64,000 nt of DNA from Tenodera sinensis (Eukaryota > Arthropoda > Insecta > Mantodea > Mantidae), in assembly GCA_030765045.1 (NCBI GenBank), contig CM060972.1, positions 59,387,773-59,451,772 of the forward strand, given 5' to 3'. This document shows positions 42,620 to 51,130 of the stretch, piece after piece. Numbering within the stretch: the stretch's first letter is position 1; every line of letters starts with the position of its first letter. The notes beneath the pieces are model-generated. The model had not been told where the DNA came from. It saw only the letters and a program-made list of their open reading frames with translations, and made no database searches. Made by a program: the position numbers and the translations under genes.

Positions 42620-43002
42620 GTAACTGTTTTCTTAACGGGCACCAGTTTTACAATGTGGCAGTTACATCACCCGACTTAAACCCCCATTTTGCAAGGGGGA
42701 CCACACCTATCGTTGATCAACGGGTCCATCGGACCTAGCCGGGAGGACTAAATAGATGATATTTAGATCCACCGACCTTCCCCTCATGTGCCTCTGAGGG
42801 ACGCTGTTGTGCTGTGATAGGCCAGCACATATGTAAATGACATTTCCTCCATTTTAGATGAAACAGTTATACCGCTGTGGTTCGGTCCCCAGAGCCTCAT
42901 CTGTTAAAAGCAGGGTGCACCACGGGCAGGATGAGGATGGGAATTGGGTAGGAGAGGCTATAGGAGGCGCATCACTACCCCTTACTACCCCACAATATAA
43001 TT
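42620..43002 (-). other. Element A 5' leader
   Basis: About 380 bp upstream of the endonuclease ORF inside the target duplications. It is GC-richer than its surroundings (for example CCCGGCTAGGTCCGATGG on the element strand). It contains no reading frame that I can recognise as a gag-type ORF1 with zinc knuckles. Part of it (42596-42783) recurs in inverted orientation at 43746-43930. It may be a 5' UTR with an internal promoter, by analogy with other non-LTR elements; no motif proves this. Confidence 0.5.
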
Positions 43003-43013
43003 AATATTAATGT
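43003..43013. repeat. 11-bp target-site duplication, right (element A copy 1)
   Basis: AATATTAATGT, identical to 38835-38845. Element B sequence continues directly after it. Confidence 0.8.
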
Positions 43014-43343
43014 ACAAAATTCAAATAATACTAAAAACTCTTTTTGTATATTTCACCAAAACATAAGACGTTTAAGAAACAAGACAGATGAACTTTCCCT
43101 TAGCCTTACTTCTGAAAAACTACGGCCGCATGTAATATGTCTATCTGAACATCATTTAACACAACAGGAATTCTTACCGATTTCATTACATGGGTACTCT
43201 TTGGGGACGACGTTTTCAAGACAAAACTTACAAAAAGGTGGGGTTTCCATATTTGTAAGAGATGATGTCCCTTATAAGGTTATAAATGTTTCTAAGTTTT
43301 GCATTGAACAGGACATAGAGATGTGCGCAGTTCAGTTAAATAT
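43014..43343 (+). pseudogene. Element B endonuclease, first part
   Basis: Open frame from the edge of the first insertion. It includes HQNIRRLRNKTDEL (the N-terminal Asn block of EEP endonucleases), then VICLSEHHL with the catalytic Glu, then a GGVSIFVRDD block. It is interrupted at codons for VQLN by the copy 2 insertion. The reading frame resumes without shift at 43943 once the insertion and one target-duplication copy are set aside, showing that the insertion landed in an otherwise continuous coding region. The family role would be target-DNA nicking. Confidence 0.75.
43332..43343. repeat. 12-bp target-site duplication, left (element A copy 2)
   Basis: TCAGTTAAATAT, repeated exactly at 43931-43942 on the other side of the short A copy. 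Confidence 0.9.
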
Positions 43344-43930
43344 GTTGTTGTTGTTTTCTAGTGCCTTGCATCTGGCAATGAAGCCATTAGCATTCGTGCC
43401 TTCCAATACTTTTGAACTGTAGTTTCTTCTGATCTTAATGCTTCACAGGTCTTCAAGTGTTCTTCATTCATTTCTGCTGGATCGTTACACAGGACACATA
43501 TCGGTGAGGCTGAGATACCTATTCTGTAGAGATGACTTGCCAAGCAGTCATGATTTGTCAATAGTCGGAAGGCTGCAACAGCTGTTTTCCTTGGTCTCTG
43601 GGGGATTATATCTGGATTGGAAAGTAGTGTAATCCATTTTTTATCTTTGGCATTTGTTTCTATTTCTTGTAGGTATGAATGACAAAAATTTTTAATGATC
43701 AAGCGTTTTATTGAGGAATATGAGAAATTGAATTTAGACTTTTGTGGGAAGGTCGGTGGATCTAAATATCATTTATTTAGTCCTCCCGGCTAGGTCCGAT
43801 GGACCCGTTGACCAACGATAGGTGTGGTCCCCCTTGCAAAATGGGGGTTTAAGTCGGGTGATGTAACTGCCACATTGTAAAACTGGTGCCCGTTAAGAAA
43901 ACAGTTACATGAAAGCCACATACATGAATA
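43344..43930 (-). mobile_element. Element A copy 2 with 5' inversion
   Basis: 43344-43745 matches the 3' end of element A (compare 38846-39237) in minus orientation, including the (CAA)n tail next to the left target duplication. 43746-43930 matches 42596-42783 of element A but in the opposite orientation. The piece between these two (about 3.4 kb of the element) is missing. An inverted 5' segment within perfect 12-bp target duplications is the structure produced by twin priming during target-primed reverse transcription. Confidence 0.9.
43358..43702 (-). pseudogene. Element A copy 2, polyprotein C-terminus
   Basis: About 114 residues corresponding to the end of the A polyprotein after RNase H. 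It contains AVAAFRLLTNHDCLASHLYR, then ICVLCNDPAEMNEEHLKTC, a C-x2-C-x8-H-x4-C-like zinc-knuckle arrangement, and ends ASLPDARH. It preserves the tail that copy 1 has lost to a 17-bp deletion. There is no start codon of its own and it is a truncated fragment. Homology with the second I-type family (57428-58249) at this tail is clear. Confidence 0.85.
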
Positions 43931-43942
43931 TCAGTTAAATAT
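43931..43942. repeat. 12-bp target-site duplication, right (element A copy 2)
   Basis: TCAGTTAAATAT, identical to 43332-43343. Confidence 0.9.
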
Positions 43943-44804
43943 AAATGAAGTAAATTTAATAATTATAGCTTTATACCGGTCACCATTAGGTAACTATGAG
44001 GTGTTCAAAAAGCAATTAGAAATTTCCGTAAAACTTCTTTTTAAACCTAAAAGAGAATTAATTATATGTGGTGATATAAACATTGACTACTTAACTCCTA
44101 ATTCTCGGAGGGATCAAGTCAGTTCTATATTTGCAACATATAACATGTCCCACACAGTAAACTTTCCCACAAGAATACAAAATACTTCATCCACAGCAAT
44201 AGATAATATGTTTATAAGTATAGATAGAATAAAATCACACACCATTGTACCATTTGCAAATGGCCTATCAGATCGCGAGGCACAAATATTACACTTTAAA
44301 GAAATAAATCTAAAGTAAAAATCAAAGTACAAGCATAAAAGATCCAGAATAATAGATGAAAGTAACATAAAAAGTTTTAAGCAAGCACTGAAACAAGAAT
44401 CTTGGAATGAAATTTATGTAACGGAGGGACTAAACAACAAGTTTAATAAATTTTTGCAGCTGTTCAAAATTAATTTTGAAGCATGCTTCCCAATTAAACA
44501 TATTAAAGTACACAATTGCAAGCAAAATAACCCCTGGATTACATTAGGTATTAAAACTTCATGTAGGCGGAAAAAAGAATTATATCAGGAAATAAAATAT
44601 AATAACAACCAAAATTTAGAAATTTACTATAAAAGATATTGCAAAATCCTCAAAGAAACAATAAAAGCCGCTAAAATATTGCATGATAAAAAACAGATAT
44701 GTAATTCTGGAAATAAAATAAAAACAATTTGGAATATAATAAAGAGAGAAACAGGAAGGTGCGCCCAAGAAACCCCCCCAATAATACTAAACATGATAAT
44801 CTAG
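43943..44804 (+). pseudogene. Element B endonuclease, second part, and linker
   Basis: In frame with the first part. Contains ALYRSPLGNYEVF (near 43975), ELIICGDINIDYL with the catalytic D-x-N (near 44055), NFPTRI, STAIDNMFI (Asp block) and NGLSDREAQIL, where endonucleases of this group usually have SDH; the catalytic His is therefore replaced by Arg. A TAA at 44316 breaks the frame; the same frame stays open to 44804, covering the basic linker PWITLGIKTSCRRKKELY. A frameshift in a C run near 44771-44778 moves to the RT frame. Confidence 0.8.
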
Positions 44805-45142
44805 TAATTAGTGATCCTCAGATGGTAGCAGATACTTTTAACAATTTCTTTCTGAATGTAACACACAACTTAAACATCAAATTTGGAAACAAGGAATCGT
44901 CCCTAAACTTTTTAAGAACCTCATTAATTGATGAAATCCCTAAATTTAACATGGATATGACAACTGCATTTGAAATTAACAGTGTAATAAATTCCCTTAA
45001 GTCTAAAAACTCGTCTGGATATGATGAAGTAACAAGCAAAATCCTAAAAGCATGTTCACATGAAATAAGCATTCCTCTCAGTTATTTATGTAATGAATCA
45101 CTAAAGACTGGAATATTTCCTGACAGAATGAAATATTTTTGA
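44729..45142 (+). pseudogene. Element B reverse transcriptase, N-terminal fragment
   Basis: From the frameshift near 44775 the frame includes ADTFNNFFLNV, then VINSLKSKNSSGYDEVTSKI (RT motif 0/1) and SLKTGIFPDRMK. It then stops at about 45142, exactly where RT motif 2 should begin. Motifs 2 through E, including the catalytic Asp residues, are missing. What follows at 45143 looks like the element's 3' end, so this is an internal deletion or template jump rather than simple decay. Confidence 0.8.
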
Positions 45143-45206
45143 CATGTTCTATGTTCAAGCTCTGCCTGGCCATCATTGAACCTACAGAACGCAATCTAAT
45201 CTAACC
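45143..45206 (+). other. Element B 3' end and short-repeat tail
   Basis: About 45 bp of presumed 3' UTR (TTCAAGCTCTGCCTGGCC near 45152) followed by a tail of CTAAT/CTAAC units (AATCTAATCTAACCTAATC at 45193-45211) that runs into the satellite's CTAGCCTATG. CR1-type elements commonly end in a short tandem repeat rather than poly(A). The tail also resembles the arthropod telomere repeat CCTAA, but it is too short and too irregular to call telomeric. Confidence 0.6.
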
Positions 45207-45850
45207 TAATCTAGCCTATGCAAGTCTATGTCCACTAATTTAATCTGTTTACACAGCCTATCACCTGGCCTATGCTAGTCTATGTCCACTAATTTCATCT
45301 GTTTACACAGCCTATTACCTAGCCTATGCTAGCCTATGTCCACTAATTTCATCTGTTTACACAGCCTATTACCTAGCCTATGTCAACTAATTTCATCTGT
45401 TTACACAGCCTATTACCTAGCCTATGCTAGTCTATGTCCACTAATTTCATCTGTTTACACAGCCTATTACCTAGCCTATGCTAGCCTATGTCAACCAATT
45501 TCATCTGTTTACACAGCCTATTACCTAGCCTATGCTAGCCTTTGTCAACTAATTTCATCTGTTTCCACAGCCTGTTACCTGGCGTATGCTACCCTAGTCC
45601 ACTAATTTATTATCTTTACACAGAATGTTACCTAGCCTATGCTAGCCTATTTCCGCTTATTTCTTCTGTTTACACAGACTGTCTCCTAGACTATGCTAGC
45701 CTATGTCCTCTAATTCCTTCGGTTTACACAGCCTGTTTCCCAACCCACGCTACCCTATGTCCAGTTACTTCTTCTGTTTATACAGCCTGTCACTTATCTT
45801 ATGCTAGCCTATGTCCACTAATTACATCTTTTTTTTACAGCATATTAAGC
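45207..45850 (+). repeat. 54-bp satellite, near-canonical block right of element B
   Basis: Same monomer as the main array, continuing in register after element B. It includes a 65-bp-type unit near 45820 with an extended T run. Divergence is higher than in the main block (for example TTTATTATCTTTACACAG and CTCCTAGACTATGC), marking the start of the array edge. Confidence 0.92.
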
Positions 45851-47445
45851 TAGACAATTCTAGCCTATGGTAGCCTACGTCCGCTAATTTATTCTGTTTA
45901 AACAGCCTGTTATGTAGCCTATGTTAGCCTGTGCTAGCCTGTGGTAGTCTATGTCCACTAATTTCATCTGTTTACACAGCCAATGCTAGCTTATGTGAAC
46001 TAATTTCATCTGTTTACACAGCCTGTTAACTAACCTATACCAGCCTATGTTAGCTTATGTCCACTAATTTCTTGTCTTTACGCAGCTTGTTACCTAGCCA
46101 TGCTAGCCTATGTCCAGTAATTTCTTCCGTTTATATAGCCTGTTATCTAACATATACTCGCCTATGTCCACTAATTTCATCTGTTTACACTGCCAATGCT
46201 ATCCTATGTAAACCTAAGTCCACTAATTCTTGCGGTTTACACAGCATGTTAACTGGCCTATGCTAGCATATGTCCACTAATTTCATCTGTCTGCACAGCC
46301 AATGCTACTCTATGGCCACTAATTTCATCTCTTTACACGGCCTCTTACCTAACTTATGCTAGCGTATGTCCATTAATTTCTTCTATTTATACAGCCTGTC
46401 ACCTAGCCTATGCTAGCCTGCGTTAGCATATGTCCACTAATTTCTTCTGTTTATACAGCCTTTCACCTAGCCTATGCTAATCTATGTCCACTAATTGTTC
46501 CTGTTTACATAGCATGTTAACTAGCCTATGCTAGCCTATGTCCACTAATTGTTCCTGTTTACATAGCATGTTAACTAGCCTATGCTAGCCTATGTCCACT
46601 ATTTTCTGCTGTTTACCCAGCCTGTTGCCTAACCTATGGTAGCGTACATATGTTCACTAATTTCTTCTGTTTACCCAGCCTGTTACCTAACCTATGGTAG
46701 CCTATGTCCACTAATTTCTTCTGTTTACCCAGCCTGTTACCTAAACTATGGTAGCGTATGTTCACTAATTTCTGCTGTTTACACAACAAGTTACCTAGCC
46801 TATGTTGGTCTATGCAGCCTATGTCCACTAATTTCATCTGTTTACACAGTTTATGCTAGCCTACATTAGCCTATGTCCACTACTTTCATCTATTTACAAG
46901 GTCTGTTACCTAACCTATGCAAGCCTATGTCTACTAATTTCATCTCTTTACACAGTCTGTTACCTAACCTATGCTAGCATGTGTGGACTAAGTTCTTCTG
47001 TGTTTACAGGCTTTTCCTAGTCTTTGTTAACCTGTCCACTTATTTCTTCTGTTTACACAGCATGTTACCTAGCGTAGGCTAGCCTATGTCCACTAATTTC
47101 ATATGTTTACACAGCATGTTATCTATCTTATGCTAGCCTTTGTCCATTAATTTCTTCTGTTTATACAGCCTGTCACCTAGCCTATGCTAGCCTACATTAG
47201 CCTATGTCCACATATTTCGTATGTTTAAACAGCCTGTTGCTTAGTTCATTCTAGCCTAGTTGCACTAATTTCTGGTGTTTGCAGATCCTGTTGGTTAGCG
47301 TAACCTAGCCTTGCTCCACTAATTCCTTATGTCCACAGAGCCTGTTTGTTAGCCTATCCGAGTCTATTTTCACTAATTTGTGTTTACATAGCATTTGCTC
47401 ATGGTATACACTGCATTGCTTAGGTATTTCCACTAATTCTGATGG
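45851..47445 (+). repeat. Degenerate satellite edge
   Basis: Monomers remain recognisable (TTTCTTCTGTTTAYACAGCC, CCTAGCCTATGCTAGCC, CTATGTCCACTAA) but differ at many sites, vary in length and lose register. A small local expansion of TTTACCCAGCCTGTTRCC units sits at 46600-46750. The signal fades at about 47445 (TTTCCACTAATTCTG is the last clear piece). Confidence 0.88.
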
Positions 47446-47589
47446 TCAGAGAGGTAATTCCCGATAATGTTCATACCCGTGTATGGGAGAAATCCTGCCT
47501 GTTCTTTGCAAGCGTGTAAAGGAATTACTTTGCAGTTTGAGTAGTTGCATGGTATCATCCTCAGTTTTATTGTACAGTGGGAAAAACAT

Positions 47590-47826
47590 CTAGAGGTGAG
47601 GAAAACAATGACTGACCTGTAATTGCACTGTATTGTCATCCATGGTGACCCATTTATCCTGAAGAATAATCTCCTGCACTGCTGCAATTGCCTCAGCTGT
47701 CACAACACGATGTGCCTGGCCTTGCCTTGACATGTCCACTAAACTTGTTGTACCATTGCTGAATTTTGTACACCATTCATTCACCTGAGACTGTGATAAA
47801 CATGCAGCCCCATACTGTGCCAACAT
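47590..47826 (-). pseudogene. Mariner-like transposase N-terminal helix-turn-helix fragment
   Basis: 78 residues resembling the N-terminal HTH of mariner/SETMAR-type transposases, which binds the inverted terminal repeats. A YGAACLSQSQVNEWCTKF block (conserved S-R-x-Q-V-x-E-W-x-x-x-F pattern) is followed by a TSLVDMSRQGQAHR block (usually D-x-x-R-x-G-R-P) and a second-helix region beginning TAEAIAAVQEII. Similarity stops after VSHC at the frame's end, and no DDE/D catalytic region follows. A domesticated or broken mariner fragment is likeliest. Confidence 0.6.
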
Positions 47827-47829
47827 GCG

Positions 47830-48747
47830 TGTCGCATTGCTGGGTCACATGGGGTCACGAGACAATGCCAATTGATGGCATGAAAGTCCACATGCAAGCG
47901 TACCGGGTCTGATTGCAATAAGCATTGTCAATGTTTGCTGACTGCCAAGATGGTGACTGTCTCATGAATCTGATTGGTTCACGTACCTGAAATGCAGGAA
48001 TTAGTAGACCTGACTAAGCAGTAAGCAAATGAAGAGGCAAAGGATGTGAACCTTTGGTTAATATTTGCCCAGTCAATAACCGTCTTATTCAATTGTGTAC
48101 AGATGTTTGTTTCTACTTATTCTAACAAGAGCTTATTTTGTGAAACACCAGTATGGGAAAATATAGAACTTATACAGCAGGTTTGGACTAAGAGTAATTG
48201 CATTTGTGGAACAGAATAGTAATCAAGCTGCAGACTTGTTCAATAGTCCAATAAAATTAACTCAAGTTTAAAAGTACAATTCAACAGTGTAGCATATGCT
48301 TTTGTAAACAATAAATGAATCTTAATTCAATAAATCTAAAGTCACATTTTTCTTTCTTTTCTTTTTTACTGGAGTTTCATTGTGGTGTCAGCATCACTTT
48401 TATTTCCCCATCCATCCCCTTTCATTTCTTTTCAGCTATAAACAGCATAATGTGGCTGTACTTCAATATGCTCAGACCTGTTCTTACTCCATTTACCTTA
48501 CACTATTGCTGCAAGGTAGCATAAAAATTGCATTGATTATGTGATGAAATATGATAATTAAAACATCTATACACCTATGCAGGATTAGAAAGAAAAAAAA
48601 TCTGATGTGTTGCACTCACATGACTTTCTCTACTCTTGTACTATTGTTACAAACTCTTATTCCTATATCTTCTTCGTGTTAAGATAAACATTTGTTCAAA
48701 TTATCTTATTGCTTATTTCCTTGTAGTTGCAAGGGGAATACTAGAAT
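47830..48747. other. No gene seen
   Basis: AT-rich sequence between the mariner fragment and the SINE. Short frames are present (for example 48315-48524), but with no recognisable domain or codon pattern. I see nothing further. Confidence 0.5.
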
Positions 48748-48759
48748 ACAGTAGGCTTT
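48748..48759. repeat. 12-bp target-site duplication, left (SINE 1)
   Basis: ACAGTAGGCTTT, repeated exactly at 49014-49025. Confidence 0.85.
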
Positions 48760-49013
48760 TTTTTATTGTTCCATTTATATCCCGCCTTTAACTGCAGGTC
48801 ATATCGGCGGCCTTGACTATTGGTTTTACTCGTTTAACAGTGCGGTTTTTATACATTGAATTCACACACATATTCACACTTCCAGACTCAGGGAAGGATG
48901 AGAAATAATCTTGGCTGGAGAAAAATTCCTACCCCCCCCCCTGCTGGGAATCGAACGTGGGACCCCTAGCACAGCAGGCAGGTGCTCTACCAACTGCACC
49001 ACGGGGCCAGCCA
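48760..49013 (-). mobile_element. SINE 1, tRNA-derived
   Basis: A roughly 254-bp minus-strand SINE. The tRNA-like head carries an A box (TGGTGCAGTTGG, + strand complement at 48990-49001) and a B box (GTTCGATTCCC, complement at 48946-48956) for RNA polymerase III. A C-rich stretch (48932-48941) lies after the head. The body ends in an A-rich tail (T run at 48757-48764 on the + strand). Perfect 12-bp target duplications define both ends. The parent tRNA is unclear because the anticodon arm is imperfect. Confidence 0.88.
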
Positions 49014-49025
49014 ACAGTAGGCTTT
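49014..49025. repeat. 12-bp target-site duplication, right (SINE 1)
   Basis: ACAGTAGGCTTT, identical to 48748-48759. Confidence 0.85.
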
Positions 49026-49239
49026 GTGCAATAGTCAAATGTTTTAAAGCTTTGAGATTCTGTTCTCTTTGCACACTTAACATATAAAAAAATGAACAAC
49101 CATGTTTCATTTCATTAAAGTTCTCCAAAACTGATACACAGAACAAGGAATATTTCCAAAATGGTTCACTTTACAAAAAAAATTATTGAGACATAAATTG
49201 TGTATTTTAGAAAATGTTTGTACATTTCTTGTATAGTAA

Positions 49240-49593
49240 GATTTTGTTTATCTCTTAAGGTTTATGAGTTATTCAAAACTCATCCAGACTAAACAGGACT
49301 ACAGGAGCTATAGCCAGAAAAGTCAAAATATACATTTCATTTGTCATCAAAATATCTCAAACAAATGGCATTTTAATCATAATTGTTAGCTATTTTCAAG
49401 AAAATCAAAATTTTCCATGTAAAGGGTAATTTAGGGTGGGGCTATTTTCTTCAAAATCTTTGTGTCATCCTTGAAAGACATTAAATTTAAATACCAACTT
49501 TGGTTTTTAACTGACTTTTTGTTCTTTAGTTATGCTGTCCACAGACTGACAGACACACAGACTGACACACACACGGACCTCTTTCCAAAAATG

Positions 49594-49625
<32 letters not shown>

Positions 49626-49730
49626 ATTCAGGGGGCCTCAAAACATATATTTCCGGTGAAATCTAGACATCGAATTTTTGTGTGGAATACAATACTTCCT
49701 CTACTTACCAGTAGAGAAAGTCAAAAGAAA
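49240..49730 (+). repeat. Candidate interspersed repeat with terminal hairpin
   Basis: AT-rich body, then a CAGACTGACA/CACACA-rich tract (49548-49577), then a T run of about 33 bases (49591-49623), then GATTCAGGGGGCCTC, and finally an imperfect hairpin CTTCCTCTAC...GTAGAGAAAG at 49697-49722. The order of motifs suggests a repeat terminus, but no second copy is in the window and I cannot name the family. Confidence 0.4.
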
Positions 49731-50439
49731 GGAATTTGAAGGAACACTATCAGGTTTGCTAGGTACCATCTTCTACTTGGTTCTGGCTGTGCAGACTTGT
49801 TCTTAGGACTCTGGAACTGTATAATGAAAGACATGCAATTTAAAACAAGCATGGCCATAGAAACTTTTTTGTGCAAGAATCATATTGTACAGACTTTCAT
49901 GGAAATAAAGTTTGCCTATACATAAATTGAGAGGAAACTGTTGCCTCCCGCCATGTGACAATGAAAAACAAGGGTTTTAATTAACTGTAGTTAGGGATGG
50001 AATGAAAAGCTTAGGGCTAAAGTTAAGAAGGAATTAAAAAAGCTAAAATTAAGCAAGGAAAGGAATAATAAAGGTGTAAGAAAAAAGTGAATCATTGTGG
50101 TGGAGGGAATTACTAGCAAATGGTTAGGAATCTTAGGAAATAAAAAAGAGGGAGGGAATAAGGTCAGAATGAACTGGGTGGTTTAAAAATAAAGAATTTT
50201 AGGTAAGTGGAAAGCATAAAGGAAGTAGGTGAGAAAAGTGATTCAAAAAACTAAGTAAAATGAAAGACAAACTGAGGAAAGTTATAAACATTAGCAAAAG
50301 AAATAAACAGCACACATCAAAATGTAAATATACGTAAGGAATCTTAGAGAGCTGTCCAATGACAGAAAGGCCAGAGCCCAACTTTAAGGGGAGCCCAAGA
50401 TGTAAATGCTTTAGTACCCAATAAATTCAAATCAATATT
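49731..50439. other. No gene seen (A-rich)
   Basis: Purine-rich, low-complexity sequence with many AAG/AAA runs (49980-50300). No domain is recognisable on either strand. Confidence 0.5.
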
Positions 50440-50683
50440 TGAGAGGTAGAATTGGAACTTAAAAATTCAATGCCACAACTGGGATTTGAACCACAGACCA
50501 TCCGCTTACCGGGCGGACGCTCTAACCACTGAGCTATTGTGACAAACTGCCAGAATGGCATTAAATTCTCAAACCAGTTCGTATTTCTCCTGGTAAACCA
50601 CAAAGGCAGTCTCACATCAGAGACAAATTACCCCAATGGTGACTTACTATTGTAAGTACTTTATATCCCAGGATTAAATAACC
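50440..50683 (-). mobile_element. tRNA-Thr-containing repeat, copy 1
   Basis: Minus-strand repeat that also occurs at 58623-58845 on the + strand. In the middle lies a tRNA-like domain (50471-50544, see separate entry), but the homology between copies begins about 140 bases before the tRNA. Blocks include GGTTATTTAATCCTG, CTTTGTGG and GAATTTAATGCCAT. It also runs past the tRNA (CATTGAATTTTT, then CTCCCTCTC-like). The tRNA-like part is therefore internal rather than at the 5' end, unlike the usual SINE plan. Confidence 0.7.
50471..50544 (-). other. tRNA-Thr(GGT)-like domain within the repeat
   Basis: 74-nt tRNA-like fold. The 7-bp acceptor stem is TGTCACA/TGTGGCA (one G-T pair), the D stem is GCTC/GAGC, and the anticodon stem is TCCGC/GCGGA with loop CCGGTAA, giving anticodon GGT. 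The B box is GGTTCAAATCC. The T stem is imperfect and there is flanking homology to another copy, so I read it as part of a repeat and not a working tRNA gene. Pol III transcription is plausible. Confidence 0.6.
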
Positions 50684-50984
50684 ACACACGGCTTGTGTGT
50701 TTAAAAACACCAACAGTAAGTTTGTTGGCATAAGTAAATAATAATTACCAAATCAATATACTAATTAGTCCTAAGTTTTTCTGGTTCTTTAGATTGCAGA
50801 AAAATATAGCAGAAATCTCTTGGTGATAAAATGACTGTCAGCATATTACAATGCTATTTTGTCAATTATTTTCAAAGAGATTAGACCGGATTAAGGAGAA
50901 AACTCAAGAGTGCAAAAGCAGAATAAAAGATTTGTGGGCTAAAGGCTGTTTCTCACAATCACTAAAAGCTTACAGAATAGCGTG
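50684..50984. other. No gene seen
   Basis: AT-rich, no recognisable feature on either strand. Confidence 0.5.
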
Positions 50985-51130
50985 TCTGTGTTACATTCAA
51001 GTGGTCCTGTGTCTGAATCTTGGTTCGAGTAAGTTACCTGGATAGAGATTTTTGCGGAGTTTTTCCCTTATCCTGAGAAGGCGAAGGGTAACCGAGTTTG
51101 ATGGATTGTACACACATATGAGCATCATTT
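50985..51130 (+). repeat. SINE-like remnant
   Basis: A possible B-box-like GGTTCGAGTAAG (51021-51032) is followed by TTACCTGGATAGAGATTTTT and TTTTCCCTTATCCTGAGAAG, then GCGAAGGGTAAC. The order (pol III box, 'ACCTGG...GATTTTT', 'GGGTAAC') resembles the body of degenerate insect tRNA-SINEs. There is no A box, no clear tail and no target duplication. Confidence 0.4.

Larger units (their letters stand above)
38846..43002 (-). mobile_element. Element A copy 1: I-type non-LTR retrotransposon (about 4.16 kb)
   Basis: Minus-strand element with a roughly 380-bp leader, AP-like endonuclease, RT, RNase H, a C-terminal CCHC-like end and a short (CAA)n 3' tail (TTGTTGTTGTTG on the + strand at 38845-38857). 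Flanked by an 11-bp duplication. Lesions are an in-frame TAA between endonuclease and RT (41633), a one-base frameshift between RT motifs A and B (about 40700), and a 17-bp deletion near 39020 compared with copy 2. No gag-like ORF1 is seen upstream of the endonuclease. The I/Nimb/Ingi group is inferred from the EN-RT-RNase H order. Confidence 0.88.
38497..45206 (+). mobile_element. Element B: 5'-truncated CR1-like non-LTR retrotransposon with nested insertions
   Basis: Non-satellite sequence inserted between CACCTAGCCA (left) and TCTAGCCTATGC (right). The satellite resumes in register, with CTAGCC shared at both junctions as a possible short target duplication. Without two nested I-type insertions, B is about 2 kb: an SGNH-esterase-like ORF1 end, an endonuclease, the start of an RT, then an abrupt jump to a 3' end with a CTAAT/CTAAC-rich tail. 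The 5' end is cut within ORF1 and most of the RT is missing. CR1-group assignment rests on the esterase-type ORF1 plus the endonuclease style; it is an inference. Confidence 0.8.

Noticed and set aside
45187..45215. Arthropod telomere repeat (CCTAA)n at the B/satellite junction
   Set aside because: Only two or three imperfect CTAAC/CTAAT units are present; best explained as the 3' short-repeat tail of element B.
46634..46837. Minus-strand frame with a repeated GNRLGKQKKLV motif
   Set aside because: It is the reverse complement of a small local expansion in the degenerate satellite; repetition of DNA explains it.
48315..48524. Small + strand frame rich in Phe/Ser
   Set aside because: Low-complexity, T-rich DNA with no recognisable domain or supporting signals.
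49697..49722. Helitron 3' hairpin
   Set aside because: A hairpin is present but is not followed by CTRR, and no matching 5' TC end or Rep/helicase sequence is visible.
50471..50544. Functional tRNA-Thr gene
   Set aside because: Three stems pair well, but the T stem is imperfect and sequence on both sides is shared with a second copy at 58.7 kb, showing it is part of a repeat.
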